Below, one piece after another: positions 7,611 to 15,629 of a stretch of DNA of 16,844 nucleotides. The notes under the pieces are model-generated. The model saw only the letters and a list, made by a program, of their open reading frames with translations. It did not search any database and was not told the origin of the DNA. A program made the position numbers and the translations under genes. The stretch covers positions 1 through 16,844 of the forward strand of contig CAZYSK010000107.1 in NCBI GenBank assembly GCA_964649415.1. The letters are read 5' to 3'. The number at the start of each line of letters is the position of its first letter. The first letter of the stretch is position 1. This stretch comes from CAZYSK01 sp964649415. GTDB taxonomy: Bacteria > Chloroflexota > Anaerolineae > B4-G1.

Positions 7611-8879
7611 TCACCCCGCTGATCCGATGGGATGTCCCAACAGCATCTCCAACCCCGGGAGAGACGTGGCCGGGTCCACAAACTGCAGCACGTGGATGCC
7701 CAGCTCACGGGCGGAATCCACATTGGGCAGACGATCATCCACCAGCACCACCTGGTGTGGCGCGACGCCCAGTTTCTCCAAAGCCAGATGGAAGATGGCC
7801 GGGTCGGGCTTACGCAGGCCGACGTAGGCCGAGTTGATGTAGATGTCGAACTCGGCATACACGTCGAACCCATAGCGCTCTCGGACAACGCTGTCGTGCC
7901 CCGGAAAGGCGTTGCTGAGCAACCCAACCCCGTAGCGCTGGCGCAGCGCGCGGACGGCGTCCGCCACTTCGGGATGGAACCGATTCGTGGCATAGAACTC
8001 ATCGATGAACCGCTCCGCCGTGTCCACGTCCGGGAGGCCCAGCCGGTCGCCGACACGCTGCGCGTACTCGGCGTTCGTGATCGCGCCGACGGAAAGCTCG
8101 CGCCATATCGCGCCCCAAAGCACCTCTGTCAGCATGCCCGGTTGCAGCGCCAGGCGCCGCTCCCAGTCAGCGACGCGTGCTGCGGCCGGCGCACTCTCCA
8201 ACACCCCACCCCAGTCGAAGATGAGCGCCCGGATGCCGGAGACAGGGGCCGGATCCAAGGAAGGAACGGGCAGGCCGAGACCCTTCAGCGACTTGCACAG
8301 CGGCGGAAGCCCCTGAAACTGCACGGCCCGAAGACCCGCCTGGCCGGCGGCGGCCACGTTCGCCCAGGTATCATCCACGAAGACCGCTCCCTCTGCCTCC
8401 ACACCCAGCCGCGCCAAAGCCCGATCAAAGATGGCCGAGTCAGGCTTCATCAGCCCTTCGCGGCCAGAGATGATGATGGCATCGAAGGCGTCCGCGATAC
8501 CCAGTTGCTCCACGTGCTGAAGCAAACCGGCCGGGGCGTTGCTGAGCAGCGCGGTGCGATAGCCGGCATCGTGCAGATGGCGAATGAGCGCCAGCAGTTC
8601 ATCGTCCAGCCGGTCCCCGGCCCAGAACGCCTGCTGGAACTCCTTCAACCCCTCGGCAGCCAGCCCCATCCGCCGGGCTACGTCGGTCCAGAATTCCGCG
8701 ACGCTGACGCGGCCCAGTTGGACCTCGTCCCAGAGCGGGCTTCCGAATACGCGTTCATCCACGCTCCCCGCCGGCAAGCCAAGCCGTTGCTCGATCTCAC
8801 GGCGGGGCGTAGGATTGACGGTGCGCATCAATACACCACCGTAATCGAAGACCAATGCCTGGATATCGCCATCTTTCAT
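7611..8879 (-). CDS. Tandem HAD-superfamily hydrolase, two HAD domains in one chain
   Basis: A 422-residue soluble protein made of two HAD subfamily IA-like units. Unit one: DYGGVL with Asp12, SNA at 113-115, KPD at 145-147, and VDD at 168-170. Unit two: DWGGVL with Asp222, SNA at 322-324, KPD at 357-359, and VDD at 380-382. Each has the nucleophile, Ser/Thr, Lys and acidic motifs, so both could be active. The usual second Asp of DxD is Gly in both, as in GGVL-type members such as YihX-like sugar-phosphate phosphatases. A typical member is about 200-220 residues, so this is a duplication with fusion. ATG 8879 with AAGGTGAG just upstream; 19 bases after the GNAT fusion gene. Substrate unknown; a small phosphorylated metabolite is the family norm. 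Confidence 0.85.
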   Translation of the reverse strand: MKDGDIQALVFDYGGVLMRTVNPTPRREIEQRLGLPAGSVDERVFGSPLWDEVQLGRVSVAEFWTDVARRMGLAAEGLKEFQQAFWAGDRLDDELLALIRHLHDAGYRTALLSNAPAGLLQHVEQLGIADAFDAIIISGREGLMKPDSAIFDRALARLGVEAEGAVFVDDTWANVAAAGQAGLRAVQFQGLPPLCKSLKGLGLPVPSLDPAPVSGIRALIFDWGGVLESAPAAARVADWERRLALQPGMLTEVLWGAIWRELSVGAITNAEYAQRVGDRLGLPDVDTAERFIDEFYATNRFHPEVADAVRALRQRYGVGLLSNAFPGHDSVVRERYGFDVYAEFDIYINSAYVGLRKPDPAIFHLALEKLGVAPHQVVLVDDRLPNVDSARELGIHVLQFVDPATSLPGLEMLLGHPIGSAG

Positions 8880-8898
8880 CTGCTCACCTTTCTACGTC

Positions 8899-11800
8899 TC
8901 ACGTGCTATCGGCCACGCAGGTGCCATCTGCGCCGACTGCCAACCCGCGATAGCGCTTCGCTTCCTTCAACGATTCAGTCAGAGCCAGGTACGCCACCAG
9001 ACTGCGGCTGCAGAGAGGCTCCACTACGACGTGATTGTAGAGGAAAAGATGTCCGCCGTCAATCCCCCAATCACCCAGTTGCACACGCCTCTCCCCTGAT
9101 GCACCGACCATCACGACAGCTCGACCAGTGGCCGGGTTGACCGCCGCGCCCCAGCGGCCCACAGACGACCAGAACGTCTGGGGCGTGCGCTTGTGCTGAT
9201 AGCCGTCGCCGTATAGGACCGTGTCCTGGTGCCGGCCGTCCACCTGGCAGAAGGCCAACTGACCGATCACGAAACGCCGGTAGACGCTCGTCTCGTTGAC
9301 CAGACGGTATACGATCTTCAGCACATTGCTGGCCCCCACCGTCATGTAGGCAATCTCGACGCGGAGGCCCGCAAGACCCTCGCGCTTGAGAGAGGCCACC
9401 AGTTGCACACCGCGCCAGGACACCCCATGCGTGTCGCTGCTCTCGAACGGCGCGGCGGCAAAGGTCTCCTCGTGCAGTTTGCCGGGCCAGCTCTCCTCGG
9501 AGGCGCGATCAGTGTCCGCGTCAGGCACCGGGGTGATCATCGGACGGATGCCCCCAAACCATGGCTTGAGCCAACCCAGTTCGCCGTCGTCTGGATAGGC
9601 AGTCATCAGGTGGTTCTCCTCACCGCCCGCATCGCGCCAGGCGATGACCCCACCATGGAAGGCCGGAGCCACCACCCAGGCACAACGCGCGTTGGCGATC
9701 GTCCAAAGCGATTGTCCACCCTCCTGCCGCTCGTTCACCTGCACCGGGGTGCTCTCGTTGCCCAGGCGAAACACAGTGAAGGGCCGGACCTCATCGAATG
9801 GGTCAGCCTCCAGGCGCAGTTGACCGCTAGCGGCGCCAACTCGCTCGTCCGACGCCGTCAGATGCAGCACCTTCTCCAGCGGCTCCTCGAGGGCCAGCCC
9901 TTCCACAGGGAAATCGCGCCGATCCGTCGTCCAGCCCGGCGGGGGCTCGACGATGATCCGGCCCTGCATCTCGCGCTCGCGCACGCTGTCGGCGGAGAGC
10001 GTGGCCTCGACCCGGCCGTTCAACGTCACCAATGGTGCGGGCAGCAGGCCAAACGTGTGCGCGCGGTCCGACTGCGGCGCGCCCTCCGGGGCGTGCGCGC
10101 CGATTGGCGTCCCCGTCATGCGCCGCCAGGCGCGGCGCACGTTCTGCCAATCCCCCGGCCCGATGTAGAGATAGAGCGGCCCGACCTCAGCCGCGCTCTG
10201 CGGGTCAAGCGCGCGCTCGCCGTAGAAGAGGTAAAGAGTCTCCCACCAGAACTCGTGCTCCACGACCTCCTCGTCCCAGGCAACAGCGCTCACCTGCCCG
10301 TCACGGGTGAAGGCCATCCACTGTTCGGCCATCAACTCCGGCTTCTTGGGCACATCGCCCTCGGTCGCCGGGAACTCGGACGCGCGTTCGAGCACCAGGT
10401 GCTTCTTGCGTGGCAGCGCGATACGGCTGATATCCTTGTCAGCCAGCCAGATGTTCGGCCTGACTTGTACCCGCCGCGACTTGGCCCCCTCGTTCACGAT
10501 CCGATAGGCCACCTGCACCAGCGGCGACCCGGTGACCGTGATCTCACGGGTGAGGGTGACGCCGGCGAGCCGCCCCGACCTGGCGACCAGGATCACCTTC
10601 GCCCATCCGCGCCCGCGTTCCAGTCTCAGGTCGTACGTCTGCTCGGCAAGGTCCCAAGGCTCAAACGGCGGGCCGACCTCCTCACTAAACCGGGAATCAG
10701 GACGCTGGCGGGCCTTGCTCCACACCTGGCAGAGCCCGCCCTTGGGCCGGCAGACCAACTGGAAGAAATCGTTCTCAACGACGACCTTGTCACGGCCCTG
10801 ATCTGCGGACACGCCACCCAGAGGCGCGACCAGCAGCGGGATGCGCTGAGGAGCCGTCGTCACCTGACGATCGCCGTCGGCAAAGGTCGCCCTCACGAGC
10901 AGAGGCGTGGCCTCAGCCCGGTCGCACGTCACAGTCAGGGGTAAGCCAGCATAGCCGCCGGCCTCGAGTTCGAAGTCGTGACGCAGCCACTCAACCGTCA
11001 GGCCCTCCTGCGGGACGACGCTCACGGTGCCCCTCACCGGACGGCCAACGCGGTTCCGCAGTTGCACGTGCACCCGCCTCGGTTGGCCCGGCGACATAGA
11101 GGGAAACGCGGGCTCGGCGCTGAACTCCACCGCAGGACGGTAGCGCACACCGGTGCCCAACTCGATCACACTGCCGCCGATGATCAGGGTGGTCTTGATC
11201 TTGGGGGCGGCCTTCCGCTTGTCCGGGGCCAAGCGCGGCGCACTCACGGCACAGGTGAACGTCGTCTCGACGACACGCTCCTCCCCTGCCTGCAGCGCAA
11301 ACGACACCCGATAGCTCAACTCGACGCCCTGGTCACCACTGGCCAGCACAGACACGTTCACGGCCTCGGTCCGCTTGTTCACAATGCGCCAGCGCACCGG
11401 GTAAGCGATTCCCTGGGCCGGTTCGCCCTCATCCACGATCGCATAGGCAGCGAAGTCCTCGGTCTCCAAACCGGTGAGCGCCTGCGCATGGCGATCCACC
11501 AACGCCTCCAGAAACTCGTCCCCAGCCTCCCACCGCAACACGTAGACTTTCATATTGCCCGTGGTCGGGTGCCGTTGGTCATCCTCGACCTGCTTGAACT
11601 CGCGCCGATACGTGGTATACCAATCGTGCCGCTCAAAGAACCGTCGCCCGACGGGCAACTGGCGGAAGGCCGGGATGTAGTTCTCCATGTGGACGTCGGT
11701 GTCAGGCGTCCAGAAAAAGCCTACTTTCTTATACAGAGGCACTGACTTGAGGTTGCCCGGCCAGGTCTCGATCGTCACCCGCCGGTAGCCGTTCGCCGTA

Positions 11801-12129
11801 GCCCAGTCCACCATCTGGGTCAGCATACGGCGCGCCAGACTGCGCTTCTGATGACCCGGGTGGACGTTCAGCAACGCGACGTAGCAGGTGCCCGGGCGGC
11901 CCAGATCCTCCCAGAGCGAACCGTAGCCAACGATGCTGCCACAAGCTGCATCCTCGACGACCAGGCGCATGAGGCAAGCCTCCTTGCCCATCCAGTCCTG
12001 CACGATCTCCTCGGTCATGGGCACACCCCCCGTGAACGTGCCAGGCCACTGCTCATCACTTTCGTTCCACATGATGGCCAGGCCAGCGTTGTCAGCCGGT
12101 GTGTAGGGTCGTATCGTGTAATCAGACAT
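8899..12129 (-). CDS. Giant GNAT fusion: N-acetyltransferase plus beta-sandwich repeats
   Basis: A 1076-residue protein without signal peptide or membrane segment, so cytosolic. Residues 1-165 form a GNAT acetyltransferase: an acetyl-CoA loop QKRSLA at 94-99 (Ser replaces the usual Gly), followed by the helix and the NLKSVPLYKKVGF segment typical of the fold's C-terminal half. The rest is beta-rich. It appears to alternate Ig-like stretches (about 235-435 and 680-790) with two larger units resembling carbohydrate mutarotase or GH38 C-terminal sandwiches: ENDFFQLVCRPKGGL near 452-466, and AFHGGVIAW plus WFGGIRP near 823-863. I know no named protein with this layout. The domain calls past residue 170 are tentative. 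ATG 12129 overlaps the previous gene by 8 bases; SD AGGAG lies 8 bases upstream. A sugar- or glycoconjugate-binding acetyltransferase is a reasonable guess, not a conclusion. Confidence 0.75.
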   Translation of the reverse strand: MSDYTIRPYTPADNAGLAIMWNESDEQWPGTFTGGVPMTEEIVQDWMGKEACLMRLVVEDAACGSIVGYGSLWEDLGRPGTCYVALLNVHPGHQKRSLARRMLTQMVDWATANGYRRVTIETWPGNLKSVPLYKKVGFFWTPDTDVHMENYIPAFRQLPVGRRFFERHDWYTTYRREFKQVEDDQRHPTTGNMKVYVLRWEAGDEFLEALVDRHAQALTGLETEDFAAYAIVDEGEPAQGIAYPVRWRIVNKRTEAVNVSVLASGDQGVELSYRVSFALQAGEERVVETTFTCAVSAPRLAPDKRKAAPKIKTTLIIGGSVIELGTGVRYRPAVEFSAEPAFPSMSPGQPRRVHVQLRNRVGRPVRGTVSVVPQEGLTVEWLRHDFELEAGGYAGLPLTVTCDRAEATPLLVRATFADGDRQVTTAPQRIPLLVAPLGGVSADQGRDKVVVENDFFQLVCRPKGGLCQVWSKARQRPDSRFSEEVGPPFEPWDLAEQTYDLRLERGRGWAKVILVARSGRLAGVTLTREITVTGSPLVQVAYRIVNEGAKSRRVQVRPNIWLADKDISRIALPRKKHLVLERASEFPATEGDVPKKPELMAEQWMAFTRDGQVSAVAWDEEVVEHEFWWETLYLFYGERALDPQSAAEVGPLYLYIGPGDWQNVRRAWRRMTGTPIGAHAPEGAPQSDRAHTFGLLPAPLVTLNGRVEATLSADSVREREMQGRIIVEPPPGWTTDRRDFPVEGLALEEPLEKVLHLTASDERVGAASGQLRLEADPFDEVRPFTVFRLGNESTPVQVNERQEGGQSLWTIANARCAWVVAPAFHGGVIAWRDAGGEENHLMTAYPDDGELGWLKPWFGGIRPMITPVPDADTDRASEESWPGKLHEETFAAAPFESSDTHGVSWRGVQLVASLKREGLAGLRVEIAYMTVGASNVLKIVYRLVNETSVYRRFVIGQLAFCQVDGRHQDTVLYGDGYQHKRTPQTFWSSVGRWGAAVNPATGRAVVMVGASGERRVQLGDWGIDGGHLFLYNHVVVEPLCSRSLVAYLALTESLKEAKRYRGLAVGADGTCVADST

Positions 12130-13264
12130 GGCTATCGCTCCTGTTTCGCTGCATGCGTTCCAACACGACCGCCCATTCCTGCGCGTCGTGCAGATCGCGA
12201 AATTCCTGACACTCCCGAGTGTGCTCTACGTCACTCCATTCCCTCTCGGCAGCGGCACCCAGGTACTCAAGCGCCTTGTCGCGGTCTCCCAGGGCTGCCC
12301 AGGCGCGCGCTGCCAGGTGATACAGATAGTTCGGCGAGTCGCTCCCCATCGCGAACACCCGTTCATAGAGATCGACCGTCTCCCGGTGCCGTCCGGCCTT
12401 GAAGGCCACGTAGCCCATCTCGGCCAGGTGTTCTGCCTCATCCAGATACGCATAATACATGGCGTAGTCACGCTCGCGTTCGAAACCCACCTTTTCGGCC
12501 GTGCCGATGGAACCCAGGTTGTCCTCCGGGCACTGCCAGCCGACCACCGAAAACCCGTGCGAAAGCGCGTAGTCCACGGCCGCGGCAGCCGTGATCGTCG
12601 CCAGCCCGCGTCGCCGGAAGGCCCTCGCCGTGTGGATGCCGATCTCACACGCGTCCCCGCTGACGCAGTCCGCCAGCGACCAGGACACGACCTCGTCACC
12701 GCACATGGGGTGGGCATCGATCACAAGCCCGACGAACCCGAAGCCCTTTTCCAGGAATTCCGCGGGCGAGCTCCAGTTGTTCTGCATCCAACTCTGCACG
12801 TGAGCAGGGATGTTCAGCCCGGCATCGTTCAAGAGCTGCGAATTGATGCGACGGACAGCGAAGCCATCCGGCACACTGGCTCGCCAGTCGATCTTCAACC
12901 CGCGGCAGACGTAGTGCCGGCGTGGCATCTCGATAGGCTGCCGGGGGGCGAGCACCACCGCCAACTGCTGCGCCCAGCTCTCGGGATGGCAGACGAAGAA
13001 CACCGCCTCGACTCCCGCCTCCAATACCTCTCCGGTATAGATGGCATCGTTCAGCGCCCGGTTGAAGGCATCGTTGTCCGGGTCCCCGGCCAGATAGCAC
13101 CCCTCCGGGGAGAGCATAAACGCCGTCCGCGGAGCGGCTGAGTTGTCAACGAACACCTTGCCAGGGCTATTGCCGTCAAGCACGGCAGCACTGGTGAGAT
13201 GATACACCAGAGGACTGAACAACCGACGCACCTTGCCATAATCCGCCCGATCCAACTCAATCAT
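12122..13264 (-). CDS. GNAT acetyltransferase, ZmaR-like group, with TPR-like C-terminus
   Basis: A 380-residue protein in three parts. The N-terminal ~125 residues (GKVFVDNSAAPRTAF motif) resemble the GNAT_acetyltran family that includes the zwittermicin A resistance enzyme ZmaR. A GNAT core follows, with EIGIHTARAFRRRGLA (acetyl-CoA loop RRRGLA at 217-222) and the NLGSIGTAEKVGF helix. Residues about 277-377 form two or three TPR-like helical pairs (MGYVAFKAGRHRETVDLYERV, HLAARAWAALGDRDKALEYL). ZmaR acetylates an antibiotic; the substrate here is unknown. I chose ATG 13264 over an upstream in-frame start because GGGAG lies about 10 bases before it and because it overlaps the HAD gene's stop by 8 bases, like its neighbours. 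Its stop overlaps the next ATG by 8 bases. Confidence 0.8.
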   Translation of the reverse strand: MIELDRADYGKVRRLFSPLVYHLTSAAVLDGNSPGKVFVDNSAAPRTAFMLSPEGCYLAGDPDNDAFNRALNDAIYTGEVLEAGVEAVFFVCHPESWAQQLAVVLAPRQPIEMPRRHYVCRGLKIDWRASVPDGFAVRRINSQLLNDAGLNIPAHVQSWMQNNWSSPAEFLEKGFGFVGLVIDAHPMCGDEVVSWSLADCVSGDACEIGIHTARAFRRRGLATITAAAAVDYALSHGFSVVGWQCPEDNLGSIGTAEKVGFERERDYAMYYAYLDEAEHLAEMGYVAFKAGRHRETVDLYERVFAMGSDSPNYLYHLAARAWAALGDRDKALEYLGAAAEREWSDVEHTRECQEFRDLHDAQEWAVVLERMQRNRSDSHV

Positions 13265-14009
13265 GGTCTTGATTCTCCCGTGGTGGCCGCGCACTGTTTT
13301 CACCTTGAGCGTATGACGGAGCGAATATCGCCATCAACTCCCGGAAGCCGCCCAGAACGATCACCCGGTCGGGGTCTTCGATTGCGGCGTCCTCGAAGAC
13401 CCAGGTGCGCGAATGTGGGATGTGGACCGCGCCGATGCCGGCCTGCAACGCGGGATTGATGTCTGAGCGAGGGCTGTTGCCGACCATCCACGTCTGGTCC
13501 GGCCGGAGCCCATACTCCGCCATCAGGTTCTCCATCACACCGGCGTCCTTCTCTGGCACAACGTGCACGCCGTCGAAGAAATGGCCTAGACCAGAGCGAG
13601 CCAGTTTGTCCTGCTGCACCCGTGTGTTCCCTTTGGTCAGCAGCAGCAGGAAGAACCGGTCGCCGAGGTGAGGCAACGTCTCGGCTACGCCATCCAGCAA
13701 CTCGATGGGATGCCCCAACACCTGTTGTCCGATCCCCCGTACGCCGTCCGCTACCTGCTCCCTGACCGGACTCCCGTGGCGCTCACACAGGCGCTCGTAG
13801 GCAAGCACCAGATTGTCAACGAACGCATCCGGCCCGTAGCCTACCAGAGGCACGCGCTCGCGCTCTACTTCGTCTGCAGTGCGCTCCGCCTCCTGCGCGT
13901 CGAAGCCCTGGGCCGCCATCAGTTTCCCGAAGTCAGCGATGCACTCCTGGTAGTAGACCTCACTCTCCCAGAGTGTATCATCGGCGTCGATGATAAGCGT
14001 TGGTTTCAT
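13257..14009 (-). CDS. HAD-superfamily hydrolase, single domain
   Basis: A 250-residue soluble phosphatase-type protein. Motif I is DADDTLW with Asp8 and Asp10, motif II is LLTKG with Thr125, motif III is Lys154 in PEKD, and motif IV is GNSPRSD (177-183). An alpha-helical cap (about 15-95) follows motif I, as in subfamily I. All catalytic residues are present, so it should be active; the substrate is not predictable. The start ATG shares ATGA with the stop of the upstream kinase-like gene (4-base overlap), and its end overlaps the next gene by 8 bases. A HAD phosphatase coupled directly to a kinase-like gene suggests the two act on the same or related compounds, which is inference. Confidence 0.85.
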   Translation of the reverse strand: MKPTLIIDADDTLWESEVYYQECIADFGKLMAAQGFDAQEAERTADEVERERVPLVGYGPDAFVDNLVLAYERLCERHGSPVREQVADGVRGIGQQVLGHPIELLDGVAETLPHLGDRFFLLLLTKGNTRVQQDKLARSGLGHFFDGVHVVPEKDAGVMENLMAEYGLRPDQTWMVGNSPRSDINPALQAGIGAVHIPHSRTWVFEDAAIEDPDRVIVLGGFRELMAIFAPSYAQGENSARPPRENQDHD

Positions 14010-14653
14010 CTACAGCCCCACCCTTCTGCGGGCTGGAAGTGTCGTGCGATCACGCCGGCGTTCTCGGCCAGGGTGCGCTCGCCGTTCACTTCCAGCACTG
14101 CCAAGTCCAGTTCCCTCGCGCTCTTGACAACCAACCGGGCGAAGCCCGCATCTCGACCCATCCAGTTCTGAAACGCCCGCTCTGGATCCTGGCACTGATC
14201 CAGGATCTCACGCATCCACGGGCGTCGTTCAAGCGTGTAGTGTCTGCGCTGAAACGCCTCGGTCGGAACGATCCACACGGCGCGATGGCGATCCGGCAGC
14301 ACGCAGGAGACGCACTCAGGCAGCAGCGCCGCACCTTCGGCGATGACCGGCGTTGACGCTGGGTACCCCATCAGGTCGTCCACGATCATAGCGAATTCCT
14401 CCCGGTAACACGCGAACTCGTCGGCGACTTGCACTTCCACCGGGCGCATCCAGATTTCGTCCCAGGTCATATGTGTGAGCCTGTGCAACGTCGGATGCCT
14501 ATCAGAATCGGCATGCCGGGCATGTTCGGCGAACGCGTCATCGCAGCGATACATGCTCAGGTTGTACTCCTCCGCCAGGATCTCGGCGACCGAACTCTTG
14601 CCCGAGCAGGGCGAGCCCCCGATCCACAGGACGTGTGTCAAGTCTCGTTTCAT
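14006..14653 (-). CDS. P-loop NTPase, small-molecule kinase-like
   Basis: A 215-residue soluble protein with an N-terminal Walker A loop GGSPCSGKSS (residues 12-21, Lys19) after a short hydrophobic strand, then YRCDDAF (near 35-41), where nucleotide-kinase-like proteins place an acidic substrate or metal residue. Arg-rich ERRPWMRE may act as a lid. It fits the AAA_33 or adenylylsulfate-kinase-like group, which includes kinases for nucleotides, sugars and chloramphenicol; I cannot pick one. ATG 14653 is chosen because AGAGGTGA lies about 8 bases upstream; a GTG at 14665 would add four residues. The gap to the permease gene is 45 bases, and it overlaps the HAD gene by 4. Confidence 0.75.
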   Translation of the reverse strand: MKRDLTHVLWIGGSPCSGKSSVAEILAEEYNLSMYRCDDAFAEHARHADSDRHPTLHRLTHMTWDEIWMRPVEVQVADEFACYREEFAMIVDDLMGYPASTPVIAEGAALLPECVSCVLPDRHRAVWIVPTEAFQRRHYTLERRPWMREILDQCQDPERAFQNWMGRDAGFARLVVKSARELDLAVLEVNGERTLAENAGVIARHFQPAEGWGCR

Positions 14654-14698
14654 CTGCCGCTTCACCTCTCGCTTGATGCGCCTACATGCCAGCGGGCC

Positions 14699-15523
14699 TC
14701 ATCCGCTGCGCTTCAGCTTCCCCGTACGCTTGGCGTATTTCTCCGCCCGGCGGAAGACCGCCAGTCCCAACGGGACAGCGATCACACCGATGAGCACCAG
14801 GCGACCCAGATGATGGATCAAAGAGCCGGTGCCAACCCCCTCCAGCAGTGCGGCCCGCATACCCTCCAGCACGTAGGTCGCCGGCGACAGGCGCGCCAGC
14901 ACCTGCATCCAGTCCGGAAGCACGGTGACCGGGAAATACACGCCGGAGACCAAGAGCAGAAGCGCCTGGATCACGTGGGTCATCTGCGCCCCGCGCTCCG
15001 GGAAAAGGAGCGGCATCACCGAGGCGAGAATGCCCAAACCAACGAACGACAGGCTCCCGGCGACCAGCATCAACAGCCCGCCAGGCAGATTGGCCTCGCT
15101 CAGGTCAAGTTGGAAGAAGAGCACCACCACGCCCAGGATGATGCCGGTGTGGAACAGTCCGTACACCAGCGAGAAGAGCGTCTGGCCCACCATGTGGGTG
15201 AAACGGGAAATCGGCGCCATGAACGTATACTCGATAGTCCCTTCCCATCGCTCCCAGGCGATCAACTCGCTGACATTCTCGAACACCACAGAGAGATAGT
15301 GCCACACCAGCGTCCCCACCAACAGGTAGAGGATCATGTACTCCGTGTCAATCGCCTGGCCGGTGACGGCCTCCGTCCCCGCGCCGATGAACGTGATAGA
15401 GAGCGCATTGGCGATGGAATAGGCCAACCAGACCAGTTCCCAGCCCCAATAGCGCTTGACCAGATTGAAGTTGCGCTCGACGAAGGCGTACGAAGCGCGT
15501 ATTTCGTGAACAAGTTGTGCCAT
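14699..15523 (-). CDS. ABC-2 type exporter permease
   Basis: A 274-residue membrane protein with about six helices (near 27-47, 60-82, 112-138, 148-170, 180-200, 236-257). The ERWEGTIEYTFMAPISR stretch after the second helix is the diagnostic ABC-2 motif, and SGVYFPVTVLPDWMQ between helices five and six is also typical. It should dimerise and pair with the ATPase encoded upstream to export a drug, polyketide or glycan. ATG 15523 is chosen over upstream codons because GAGGAGT lies about 8 bases before it and family members start with a short cytoplasmic helix, as here. The 104 bases separating it from the ATPase gene contain a large hairpin. Confidence 0.88.
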   Translation of the reverse strand: MAQLVHEIRASYAFVERNFNLVKRYWGWELVWLAYSIANALSITFIGAGTEAVTGQAIDTEYMILYLLVGTLVWHYLSVVFENVSELIAWERWEGTIEYTFMAPISRFTHMVGQTLFSLVYGLFHTGIILGVVVLFFQLDLSEANLPGGLLMLVAGSLSFVGLGILASVMPLLFPERGAQMTHVIQALLLLVSGVYFPVTVLPDWMQVLARLSPATYVLEGMRAALLEGVGTGSLIHHLGRLVLIGVIAVPLGLAVFRRAEKYAKRTGKLKRSG

Positions 15524-15574
15524 GACTGCTACTCCTCGGCAACGCACGTGCTCCGCAAACGAAGCACACGGGCA

Positions 15575-15629
15575 GACGGCTGACGATGGGCATGCCAACC
15601 GTTGTGGCACGCCCCATCGTCCTTCCGTC
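15575..15629 (-). other. Large intercistronic hairpin between ATPase and permease genes
   Basis: GACGATGGG (15582-15590) pairs with CCCATCGTC (15613-15621). Inside, C15591-G15611 and TGCCA (15593-15597) with TGGCA (15605-15609) extend it around a 7-base loop. Outside, GACGG (15575-15579) pairs with CCGTC (15625-15629) across a small internal loop. The stem reaches into the ATPase stop codon. No T tract follows on the - strand, so RNA stabilisation, processing or partial polarity is likelier than full termination. Confidence 0.55.

Noticed and set aside
7632..9140. Long + strand open frame (502 codons) opposite the tandem HAD gene
   Set aside because: It is antisense to eight recognisable HAD motifs and its product resembles no family.
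9229..10944. Long + strand open frame (571 codons) opposite the GNAT fusion gene
   Set aside because: It lies wholly antisense to a gene with recognisable domains, has a low-complexity Arg/Pro/His-rich product with no motif, and no SD. High GC opens such antisense frames.
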